Source of the DNA: a bacterium
GTDB taxonomy: Bacteria > Bacteroidota > Bacteroidia > Bacteroidales > P3
DNA length: 43,614 bases
Direction of reading: 5' to 3'
Assembly: GCA_014802725.1 (NCBI GenBank)
Contig: JAAVBS010000004.1
Span: 1-43,614 of the forward strand
Position 1 is the stretch's first letter, and each line of letters starts with the position of its first letter. The notes below the pieces were generated by a model. It was given only the letters and a program-made list of their open reading frames with translations. It had not been told where the DNA came from and did not search any database. Position numbers and translations under genes: made by a program. Below are positions 18,938-27,316 of the stretch, in pieces.

Positions 18938-20818
18938 ATGGAAAACACGAACAATTACGACGACATTCTCTCTTTCGTGGCCCCGAAGGAGAGCGATTCC
19001 TACATCAAGGTCATAGGCGTTGGCGGCGGTGGCTGCAATGCGGTCAATCACATGTACCGTCAAGGTATCGTAGGTGTGAATTTTGTCGTATGCAACACCG
19101 ATGCGCAGGCTTTGCAACAAAGCCCGGTGCCGGTCAAACTGCAGTTGGGGCGCACGAAAGGCCTCGGGGCCGGTAACGTGCCGGCCGTAGCGCAGCAGGC
19201 CGCGTTGGAAAAGAAAGAGGAAATCAAGGAAATCATTTCCGACAATACGCATATGTTGTTCGTGACGGCCGGTATGGGCGGCGGTACCGGAACGGGTGCC
19301 GCGCCGGTAGTGGCGGCCGTGGCCAAGGAAATTGAACTCGACGACGATGTCAAGGAGATTTTGGTGGTGGGTATCGTTTCCACGCCTTTCTCTTTCGAAG
19401 GCCGCCGGCGTTTGCAACAGGCGCAGGAAGGCATCAAGGAATTGCGTAAATACGTTGACGCCATTCTGGTTATCAACAACGACAACCTGCGGACGATGGG
19501 CGGCAAGATGCCGTTCAAGGACGCGTTGGCCAAGGCAGACGACGTGTTGAGCACGGCGGCCAAGGGCATTTCCGAAATCATTACGGTGCATACGATGATC
19601 AACGTCGATTTCCGTGATGTCAATACCGTGATGAGCCAAAGCGGGGTCGCGCTCATGGGCGTGGGCCGCGCCAACGGCGAGAACCGGGCCCAGGAAGCCA
19701 TTATGGCGGCTATGGATTCACCGCTGTTGAACGACAACAGCATCGAGGGCGCAAAGAGCATATTGCTGTGCGTTATCGGTAGCGAAAAGTCGCCGTTGCT
19801 GCTGGAAGAAGTATATGTGGTGGCCGAATTCGTCCGCAGCCATGTGGGCAACGAAGTGGAGGTTATCTATGGCGCGGGCGCCGACAACTGCGAGGAAGAC
19901 TACCTGCAGGTAACGCTCGTGGCCACGGGTTTCAACGAGAGAAGTTACGAACAGCAAACGCGGATGCATATTGCCGAAATCCGGACCGACGGTACGGAAG
20001 TGCGCATGAGCGAAGAGGCGCACGCGCAACCGGTCGCTATGCCGATTCCCACGCTGACGGCTGCCCCCGCGGTAACGGCGGCGGTCAGGGAAGAAGAAAA
20101 ACACGTGGTGGCTTTGGACGAAACGCCCGCCGTTGCGGTGGAAACGCCCGCCGTCAAGATGGAAGCGCCCGCGGTTGCGGTGGAAACGCCCGCCACGGCG
20201 CAGAATTTGGCGCAGGCTTGGTTTGACGATATGGGTAAGATGGAGGCGGAAACGCGCCCGATGGAAGCCCCGGCTTTCGCTCCGGCGGCCGAAACCGTGG
20301 TGCCGGTAGCCGCCGAAGCCCCCGTCTTTGCGCCCACCGCGGAAATGCCGGCCGAAATGCCGATGGTGGCGCAGGCGGAAACACCGGTAGTTGCCGAAGC
20401 TCCCGTGATGGCCAGTGCCCAGGCGTTTGCGCCATGGAACGGCGACCGTGGTTTTTCCGAAGCCGATTTGGAAGCCGCGGGGCAGGGCATGCAGTTGGTT
20501 TCGCGTCCGGAGGGCTATCAGCCCGAAGCGCAGCCCGAACACGCTACGCAGACGGCCGTTATGGATATGATGCCGGCAACGTCCTACACCCAACATCCGG
20601 CCTATCAGGACCGTATGAACCGCATGCGTCGCTTTAAGGAGCAGTTGGAAAGCAACGGTTTGGACTATATCGAACGGGTACCGGCCTGGAAACGCAAGGA
20701 AATGGAGTTGAATCCGTCCGTGCCGGCCGCGCAGTCCGAAATGGGGGATATGATGATGATGCCCGACGGCCGCCTCACGAAAAACGCCTACCTGCGCGAC
20801 AACGAGCGTGTGGATTAA
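18938..20818 (+). CDS. ftsZ: Cell division protein FtsZ with long repetitive C-terminal linker
   Basis: GVGGGGCNAVNHM, GGGTGTGAAPVVA tubulin signature, C-terminal ERVPAWKRKEMEL. Confidence 0.98.
   Translation: MENTNNYDDILSFVAPKESDSYIKVIGVGGGGCNAVNHMYRQGIVGVNFVVCNTDAQALQQSPVPVKLQLGRTKGLGAGNVPAVAQQAALEKKEEIKEIISDNTHMLFVTAGMGGGTGTGAAPVVAAVAKEIELDDDVKEILVVGIVSTPFSFEGRRRLQQAQEGIKELRKYVDAILVINNDNLRTMGGKMPFKDALAKADDVLSTAAKGISEIITVHTMINVDFRDVNTVMSQSGVALMGVGRANGENRAQEAIMAAMDSPLLNDNSIEGAKSILLCVIGSEKSPLLLEEVYVVAEFVRSHVGNEVEVIYGAGADNCEEDYLQVTLVATGFNERSYEQQTRMHIAEIRTDGTEVRMSEEAHAQPVAMPIPTLTAAPAVTAAVREEEKHVVALDETPAVAVETPAVKMEAPAVAVETPATAQNLAQAWFDDMGKMEAETRPMEAPAFAPAAETVVPVAAEAPVFAPTAEMPAEMPMVAQAETPVVAEAPVMASAQAFAPWNGDRGFSEADLEAAGQGMQLVSRPEGYQPEAQPEHATQTAVMDMMPATSYTQHPAYQDRMNRMRRFKEQLESNGLDYIERVPAWKRKEMELNPSVPAAQSEMGDMMMMPDGRLTKNAYLRDNERVD
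20120..20200 (+). repeat. In-frame about 21-bp tandem repeat in the ftsZ linker (ETPAVAV-ETPAVKM-EAPAVAV-ETPATA)
   Basis: gaaacgcccgccgttgcggtg / gaaacgcccgccgtcaagatg / gaagcgcccgcggttgcggtg / gaaacgcccgccacggcg. Confidence 0.85.
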
Positions 20819-20842
20819 GGATTTACGGAGACGACAATAACG

Positions 20843-20878
20843 TATGCCGGTTCCATCGACGGGGCCGGCATATTTGTT
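20843..20878 (+). terminator. Probable ftsZ terminator
   Basis: tatgccggttcc-atcgac-ggggccggcata stem with G-U pairs, followed by tttgttt. Confidence 0.55.
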
Positions 20879-20915
20879 TCGGGGAAAAAACGGCCGTATT
20901 CTCAAAAAAAATCCT

Positions 20916-20923
20916 TATATTTG
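20916..20923 (+). promoter_or_regulatory. Putative -7 element upstream of porV
   Basis: TATATTTG, 24 bp upstream of the porV ATG. Confidence 0.5.
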
Positions 20924-20946
20924 GCCGTCTTTTAAAAACAGACCGG

Positions 20947-22212
20947 ATGTCAAAACAAAAAATCCTCGTCGCGTTAGCGGCTGTATTGGGGGCCGTTTTA
21001 GGTTTATCCGAAACGGGTTTCGCCCAAATACCGGACCCGGATAAAGAAATAATCGGTGGCGGCGGTGCCGGTGGCCTCGTTCTCAGCCAAGAAGGCGGTG
21101 CCATCACAACGGCGGTCCCTTTTTTATTGGTTTCGCCCGACGCACGTAGCGGCGGTTTGGCCGACATCGGGGCGGCCAGTGCGCCCGACGCCAACTCCCA
21201 ACACTGGAACGCGGCCAAATACCCTTATCTTACCGAAGACCTTTCGCTCTCGTTGACCTATAGCCCCTGGCTGTTGAATATGGTACCCGACATGTCGCTG
21301 GCTTATCTGACGGCCGCCAAGAAGATAGACCAAATGAGCACGGTGGCGTTCTCGTTGCTGTTCTTTTCGATGGGCGAAGTATTGTTCCGCACGTCGGCCG
21401 ACGATCCCGGTACACCGTACAACCCCAACGAATTTGCGATTGACGCGAGTTATTCGCGCAAACTCATCGACGATCTTTCGATTGCCGTGACGGGGCGTTT
21501 CATTTACTCCAACCTGACGGTTGGGCAGAACGTGGAGGGCGTGGATACGAAAGCCGGTTTGGCCGGTGCCGTCGATATCGGCTTGTATTACCAGCATATG
21601 TTCGACCTCAAAGGCTTTGAGGGCGGTTTGTTGTCGTTCGGCTTGAGCATCACGAATATCGGCAACAAAATATCCTATGTGCCGGGCGCGTCCACGGCCG
21701 AAAAAGACTTTCTGCCGGCCAACCTGCGCTTGGGCTTGGGCTTCGATTGGCATATCGACAGCTATAACCGTGTGGCTTTCATGGGTGAAATCAATAAACT
21801 GCTCGTGCCCACGCCGGCCCTCTACAACGAGAACGACAATCTCGTCGCCGGCATGGACAACGGGGTGCCCGTGTTTACCGGCATCATCCATTCGTTTTAC
21901 GACGCGCCGGGCGGTTTCAAGGAGGAGATGAAGGAAATCCAATGGAGCTTGGGTGCCGAATACTGGTGGAACAACCTCGTGGCCGCCCGTCTCGGCTATT
22001 TCCACGAAAGTATGGACAAGGGCGCGCGTCAGTACATGACCATTGGTGCCGGCATCCGCTACAATATCTTCGGGCTCGACCTTTCGTACCTGATTCCGAC
22101 CACACAGGTTTCCGGTTCCAATCCGTTGAAAAACACGTTGCGTTTCTCGCTGCTGTTCCAGTTCGCGAGCACGAAGCGGAAAAACAACCAGCAACCGCAA
22201 GTGGCGGAATAA
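20947..22212 (+). CDS. porV: Type IX secretion system outer membrane channel protein PorV (LptO)
   Basis: Signal peptide; ITTAVPFLLVSPDARSGGLADIGAASAPDANSQHWNAAKYPYL is the typical PorV N-terminal region; beta-barrel. Confidence 0.92.
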   Translation: MSKQKILVALAAVLGAVLGLSETGFAQIPDPDKEIIGGGGAGGLVLSQEGGAITTAVPFLLVSPDARSGGLADIGAASAPDANSQHWNAAKYPYLTEDLSLSLTYSPWLLNMVPDMSLAYLTAAKKIDQMSTVAFSLLFFSMGEVLFRTSADDPGTPYNPNEFAIDASYSRKLIDDLSIAVTGRFIYSNLTVGQNVEGVDTKAGLAGAVDIGLYYQHMFDLKGFEGGLLSFGLSITNIGNKISYVPGASTAEKDFLPANLRLGLGFDWHIDSYNRVAFMGEINKLLVPTPALYNENDNLVAGMDNGVPVFTGIIHSFYDAPGGFKEEMKEIQWSLGAEYWWNNLVAARLGYFHESMDKGARQYMTIGAGIRYNIFGLDLSYLIPTTQVSGSNPLKNTLRFSLLFQFASTKRKNNQQPQVAE

Positions 22213-22223
22213 GCCGCACCGCT

Positions 22224-22709
22224 ATGACGGATTTTCGCATCGGTTACGGGTACGACGCCCATGTGTTACAGACGGGGCGGCCGCTCATTTTGGGCGGTGT
22301 CGATATTCCGCACGAACGCGGTCTGCTCGGGCATTCCGATGCCGATGTGCTCTATCATGCATTGTGCGATGCGTTGTTGGGCGCCTTGGCCCTAGGCGAC
22401 ATCGGTCAGCATTTTCCAGACAAAGACCCGGCTTATAAGGATATCGACAGCGGTATTCTGTTGGGTAAAGTGTATGAACTCATCCGTAAGGCCGGCTACA
22501 GGGTCGGTAACCTCGACGCAACCTTGCGTCTGCAACGGCCTAAAATAGCGCCCTATATCCCACAGATGCGGCAAAATATCGCCAACCATTTGTCGATACC
22601 CGTCGAACGGGTTTCCGTCAAGGCCACGACGACCGAAAAAATGGGCTTTGAAGGCGAGGAAAAGGGGGTTTCGGCTTCGGCGGTCGTACTGTTGATTTGT
22701 GATAATTGA
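22224..22709 (+). CDS. ispF: 2-C-methyl-D-erythritol 2,4-cyclodiphosphate synthase
   Basis: RIGYGYDAHVL, LGGVDIPHERGLLGHSDADVLYHALCDALLGA, DIGQHFPD, KATTTEKMGFEGEEKGVSASAVVLL; start within the longer track ORF 21942-22709. Confidence 0.96.
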   Translation: MTDFRIGYGYDAHVLQTGRPLILGGVDIPHERGLLGHSDADVLYHALCDALLGALALGDIGQHFPDKDPAYKDIDSGILLGKVYELIRKAGYRVGNLDATLRLQRPKIAPYIPQMRQNIANHLSIPVERVSVKATTTEKMGFEGEEKGVSASAVVLLICDN

Positions 22710-22777
22710 TAGTCAGCTATTTATATTCTCATAGCGGGCGTTTTTCTGTAAAATTTCATATAATCATAGAAAATGCC

Positions 22778-22785
22778 TATATTTG
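22778..22785 (+). promoter_or_regulatory. Putative -7 element upstream of porP/sprF
   Basis: TATATTTG, 29 bp upstream of the ATG at 22814. Confidence 0.5.
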
Positions 22786-22813
22786 CGGTTTGTTAGTTTT
22801 GGAATAAAAGGGC

Positions 22814-23833
22814 ATGGATTTGCGGAATAAAAGCCATATAAACATAGGCATCAAGATGCTGTTGTGGATGATGGGCGTGCTGTGCTTTACGGCAGTACGG
22901 GCGCAGGATCCGCATTTTTCGCAGTATTTCGCGCACCCGCTTTATATCAATCCGGCTTTTGCCGGTGCCAACGAATGCCCGCGTATCAATATCGGTTACC
23001 GCAACCAGTGGCCCAACATCGCGGGCGGTTTCTCCACAATGAGCGTTTCTTACGACCAACATATCCATGCCATACGCGGCGGTTTGGGCGCCAAGGTGTT
23101 CGCCGACATCCAGGGCGGCGGAACCTATCGCAACATCAGCGCTTCGGTCATGTATTCGTACCGCTTCAAATTAGGCCGTAACTTCTCGTTGCGTTTGGCG
23201 GCCGAGGCGGCTTACGTCAACCGTTACGCCAATTGGACCTCCTTGACGTTCCCCGACCAGTTCGACCCGATGCTGGGCTTGGTACGTCCCACCACCGACG
23301 AAGACCTTTCGCAAACGCCTCTGGACCGTCATTACGCGGATTTTGCCGTCGGTGCGCTCGGTTATAACGATTATTTCTACGTCGGCTTGTCGGTCAACCA
23401 TTTGAGCCGGCCCGACGAAGGGTTCATGGGCGTGCAGCGTTTGGCCATCAAATACACGGCGCACGTGGGCGGTGTCATTTATTTCAAAAAGGTTTACAAC
23501 ACGAAGCGGAGCGAAAAGGATATCAGCCTTTCGCCCAATTTGATATTTACGCAACAGGGCAAATTCGAAGAGTTGAGTTACGGGCTCTACCTCAATGTCT
23601 ATCCGATGGTGGTGGGCGTTTGGTATCGGCATAATTTCACGAATTCGGATGCGTTGATTGCACTGTTGGGTTTTGAATACAAGGGCGTTAAGATAGCCTA
23701 CAGTTACGATGTCTGTGTGTCGCAACTCCGCAAGAGCGGCGGCGCGCACGAGGTTTCGTTGGGCTTCCGTCTGCCGTGTCAGGAAAAACAGAAGTTGCGG
23801 AAGGTACAGGCAGTGCCGTGTCCCTCTTTCTAA
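22814..23833 (+). CDS. PorP/SprF family type IX secretion system membrane protein
   Basis: QDPHFSQYFAHPLYINPAFAGANECPRINIGYRNQWP...SVSYDQHIHAIRGGLGAKVF; end SYDVCVSQLRKSGGAHEVSLGFRL. Confidence 0.92.
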   Translation: MDLRNKSHINIGIKMLLWMMGVLCFTAVRAQDPHFSQYFAHPLYINPAFAGANECPRINIGYRNQWPNIAGGFSTMSVSYDQHIHAIRGGLGAKVFADIQGGGTYRNISASVMYSYRFKLGRNFSLRLAAEAAYVNRYANWTSLTFPDQFDPMLGLVRPTTDEDLSQTPLDRHYADFAVGALGYNDYFYVGLSVNHLSRPDEGFMGVQRLAIKYTAHVGGVIYFKKVYNTKRSEKDISLSPNLIFTQQGKFEELSYGLYLNVYPMVVGVWYRHNFTNSDALIALLGFEYKGVKIAYSYDVCVSQLRKSGGAHEVSLGFRLPCQEKQKLRKVQAVPCPSF

Positions 23834-23849
23834 TTAAGTGAAAATATTG

Positions 23850-23857
23850 TATATTTG
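23850..23857 (+). promoter_or_regulatory. Putative -7 element upstream of gldJ
   Basis: TATATTTG, 52 bp upstream of the ATG at 23909. Confidence 0.5.
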
Positions 23858-23908
23858 CACGCTTGCGTTGACCGCATAGCGATTAAACAAAGAAAATAAA
23901 GGCGAACG

Positions 23909-25417
23909 ATGATAAGAAAAACGGCCAAGAAAATGAGTTGGGCGGTAAGCGGAATCCTGCTTGCCGGCTTTTTGGTTTCCTGCAGTAATTCGAGCCAGCA
24001 ATCGCAATCCACGGGTTGGGCTATCAACGATCCCAAGTGGGGCGGTTATCAAGTCGTGAACAACTATCACCAGCCGGTGCCCCTCCGCATGGTTTTCATC
24101 GAAGGCGGTCGGTTCATGATGGGCAACACGCAGGAAGATGTGATGTACGAACACAACAACCGTCCGCGTCCGGTTACGGTAAGCTCGTTCTATATGGACG
24201 AAGTGGAAACGTCGAACAAGGACTATAACGAATACCTCTACTGGCTTGAACGTATTTACGGTCAGGACTATCCGGAGGTGGTTAAACAGGCCCGTCCCGA
24301 TGCCTTGTCGTGGAACTCCATCGGGTCTTTCCGTGACGGGATGACCGAAAACTACTTCGTGCATCCGGCCTATGCCGATTATCCGGTGGTGGGCGTTACG
24401 TGGGAACAGGCCAACGATTTCTGCGCTTGGCGTACCGACCGTATCAACGAAAAAATCCTTATCGACGCGCACATCATCAAGTTGGAATTGGCGCAGACGA
24501 GCGACAACAACTTCAATACGGAAGCCTATTTGGCCGGTCAGTATGTGGGTATCGTCAACAAGGGCTTGCAGGATTTGAATCCCAATGCACCGCAAAAGAC
24601 GCGTGCCGTGCGCAAGGCCGACGGTATCTTCATCGAGAAATTGCGTCTGCCGACCGAAGCCGAATGGGAATATGCGGCTTTGGCTTTGAAAGGCAACAGC
24701 GCGCAGGAACGGATCTTGGAACGTAAGATTTACCCGTGGAACGGCGCGGGGGTTCGGGCTGCCGAAAACCCGTACCGCGGTCAGATGATGGCCAACTTTA
24801 CGCGTGGCGCGGGCGATGCCATGGGTGTGGCCGGCGCTTTGAACGACGGTGCCGAATATACGGCCAAGGTTTATTCCTATTTCCCCAACGATTTCGGGCT
24901 GTACAACATGGCCGGCAACGTAGCCGAATGGTGTATGGACGTTTACCGTCCGCTTACGTTGGAAGATGCCGACGAAGTAAACCCCTACCGTGGCAACATC
25001 TACAAGACGGTGGTGCTGGATGAGGAAGGCAATATCGCCGAACGCGACAGCTTGGGCCGCATCCGTTACCGTGAGTTTACGGATGAGGAATTGGCCGCCC
25101 GCCGCAACTTCAACCAGGCCGACAACCGTAACTATGTGGACGGCGACTTGGCTTCCGACCTCGTGGACGACTGGTTGGCCAAGCCGGAAGGGGAAACGAC
25201 CTCCACCACGTCTTTGATGTACGAATACGGCAAGAACTCTTTGATTACCGACCGTTCCCGTGTGGTAAAGGGTGGCTCGTGGAGAGACCGCGCCCATTAC
25301 CTCTCGCCGGGTACGCGCCGCTATCTGGAACAGGATTTGAGCGCCGACTGGATCGGTTTCCGCGTGGCGATGACGCGCGTGGGCGATGCCAACGGCGGTT
25401 CCCTCAGTGCCCGCTAA
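23909..25417 (+). CDS. gldJ: GldJ-like (SUMF1/FGE-fold) gliding/T9SS-associated lipoprotein
   Basis: Lipobox LAGFLVSCSN; TGWAINDPKWGGYQV, VFIEGGRFMMGNTQEDVMYEHNNRPRPVTVSSFYMDEVETSNKDYNEYLYWL; VVKGGSWRDRAHYLSPGTRRYL...IGFRVAM. GldK/PorK is the alternative family member. Confidence 0.82.
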   Translation: MIRKTAKKMSWAVSGILLAGFLVSCSNSSQQSQSTGWAINDPKWGGYQVVNNYHQPVPLRMVFIEGGRFMMGNTQEDVMYEHNNRPRPVTVSSFYMDEVETSNKDYNEYLYWLERIYGQDYPEVVKQARPDALSWNSIGSFRDGMTENYFVHPAYADYPVVGVTWEQANDFCAWRTDRINEKILIDAHIIKLELAQTSDNNFNTEAYLAGQYVGIVNKGLQDLNPNAPQKTRAVRKADGIFIEKLRLPTEAEWEYAALALKGNSAQERILERKIYPWNGAGVRAAENPYRGQMMANFTRGAGDAMGVAGALNDGAEYTAKVYSYFPNDFGLYNMAGNVAEWCMDVYRPLTLEDADEVNPYRGNIYKTVVLDEEGNIAERDSLGRIRYREFTDEELAARRNFNQADNRNYVDGDLASDLVDDWLAKPEGETTSTTSLMYEYGKNSLITDRSRVVKGGSWRDRAHYLSPGTRRYLEQDLSADWIGFRVAMTRVGDANGGSLSAR

Positions 25418-25435
25418 TATTATAATAGGTAGCCA

Positions 25436-27316
25436 GTGGCCGAATCGTTAGAATTGCTGGCACCGGCGGCAGACAAGTCCGTGGCCAAGGCCGCCATCGA
25501 CTGCGGTGCCGATGCCGTTTACATAGGAGCTCCCCGCTTTGGCGCACGTGTCAAGGCGGGGAATTCTGTTTCCGATATCGCCGAAACCGTGCGTTACGCC
25601 CATTTCTACGGGGCCAAAGTCTATGTAACGCTCAATACCGTACTTTCGGATGCCGAATGGCCGGAGGCCTGCCGCATGGCGTGGCAGTGCCATGAAGCCG
25701 GCGTCGATGCTTTCATTATACAGGATATGGCTTGGCTCACGGCCGACAACCGTCCGCCGGCGGTTTGGCATGCCAGCACGCAGTGCGACATCCGTACCCC
25801 GGAAAAGGCGCGTATGCTGGCCGAGGCGGGGGTAAGCCGGCTCATTTTGGCGCGGGAATTGAACTTGGACGAAATAGGCGCGATTCATGCCGCGGTGCCC
25901 GTAGAGTTGGAAGCCTTTGTGCATGGCGCACTCTGCGTAAGTTACAGCGGGCAGTGCTATATGAGCGAATATCTGTTCGGACGGAGCGGAAACCGGGGCG
26001 AGTGCGCGCAGGCCTGCCGTTTGGCCTACGATTTGGTCAATGCATCGGGCAAGCGTTTACAAACGGGGCTGCATCTGCTTTCGCTCAAAGACCTGGCCCT
26101 GGGGGCTTATGTGGCCGATATGGCGGCGCGGGGCATCCGTTCATTCAAGATAGAAGGGCGGCTCAAAGACATCTGCTATGTGCGTAACGTAACGGCCCAT
26201 TACCGGCGCGTATTGGATAACGTGATGGCGGAGGCCGGGGCGGCCGCTTACCGGCGGGCGTCGGTGGGCACCATCCGGTTGGGCTTTGAACCGGACTTGG
26301 AAAAGGGGTTCCATAGGCCGTACGGCACGCATTTCATCGACTCGGCCAAGACGGGCGAAAAGGCTTCGTTATATACGCCCAAGGCTATGGGCGAGGCCAT
26401 CGGCCGCGTGCGTTCGGGAAGCGGCCGCCGTTGGCTGTTGGAAACAGCCAAGCCGCTGCGCAGCGGCGACGGCCTCTGCTTCTTTGATGCCGGGCGGCAG
26501 CTGGTTGGCTTCGGTCTCAACGAGGTGCGGTCGGAACCTGCCGGTGGACGCGTATGGATTCAGACGGCCAAAGACGTGGCTTTGTTTCCGGGGGCGCAGG
26601 TGTTCCGCAACCAAGACCTCGCGTTTGAGAAGCTGTTGCGTTCGGACCGGGCGGCAAGCCGCCGCGTGGTCATTAAGGGCGGCTTTGCCTACGAAGCGGG
26701 GCGGGCCACCCTTTGGGCGCAAGACGAAGAGGGCATCGCCGTCCGTCTGGAATGGCCGGCCGATTACGCGGCGGCGGATAACATCGAACGGATGCGCGAC
26801 AATTTGCGGAAGCAGATGCTTAAAACCGGCGATATGCCGTTTGAGTGGACGGATTTCGACACGGGCACGCCGCCGTTTATCCCTATTGCGGAACTCAACG
26901 CGCGGCGGCGGGAATTGCTCTCGGCCCTATACGAAAAACGCGTGGCCGCCCATACCGCGCCCGTCGTGACGGCCGCGCCGCCGGCCGGTACGTTGCCGCC
27001 GACGGATGAAAACGGGCGTGTACAGACCCGGCTGGATTATAGGGCCAACGTGGCCAACGAATGGGCCGAGCGGTTCTACCGGCGGCGCGGTGTAACGCAG
27101 GTTACGCGCGGGCGTCAACCGGGCCAGTGGCTCATGCAATGCAAATACTGCATCCGCTACGAACTGCGCCAATGTCCGCGTCATTTCAAAAATACCGACC
27201 CCGACTACCAACAGGATTTGTTCCTTATATATAAAGCCCATACCTTTGCGTTGCATTTCGATTGCGCCCGCGAGCGCATGGAGGTTTGCGCGCTGAAAAA
27301 CGGCCACGACGCATGA
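25436..27316 (+). CDS. U32 family peptidase (RlhA/TrhP-like; GTG start)
   Basis: LELLAPAADKSVAKAAIDCGADAVYIGAPRFGAR; EAFVHGALCVSYSGQCYMSEYLFGRSGNRGECAQACRLAY; C-terminal Cys-rich MQCKYCIRYELRQCPRH. Confidence 0.92.
   Translation: MAESLELLAPAADKSVAKAAIDCGADAVYIGAPRFGARVKAGNSVSDIAETVRYAHFYGAKVYVTLNTVLSDAEWPEACRMAWQCHEAGVDAFIIQDMAWLTADNRPPAVWHASTQCDIRTPEKARMLAEAGVSRLILARELNLDEIGAIHAAVPVELEAFVHGALCVSYSGQCYMSEYLFGRSGNRGECAQACRLAYDLVNASGKRLQTGLHLLSLKDLALGAYVADMAARGIRSFKIEGRLKDICYVRNVTAHYRRVLDNVMAEAGAAAYRRASVGTIRLGFEPDLEKGFHRPYGTHFIDSAKTGEKASLYTPKAMGEAIGRVRSGSGRRWLLETAKPLRSGDGLCFFDAGRQLVGFGLNEVRSEPAGGRVWIQTAKDVALFPGAQVFRNQDLAFEKLLRSDRAASRRVVIKGGFAYEAGRATLWAQDEEGIAVRLEWPADYAAADNIERMRDNLRKQMLKTGDMPFEWTDFDTGTPPFIPIAELNARRRELLSALYEKRVAAHTAPVVTAAPPAGTLPPTDENGRVQTRLDYRANVANEWAERFYRRRGVTQVTRGRQPGQWLMQCKYCIRYELRQCPRHFKNTDPDYQQDLFLIYKAHTFALHFDCARERMEVCALKNGHDA

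Noticed and set aside
21942-22709. Long N-terminal extension of IspF in the ORF track
   Set aside because: The extension overlaps the coding end of porV in another frame; the conserved IspF start MTDFRIGYGYDAH is at 22224.
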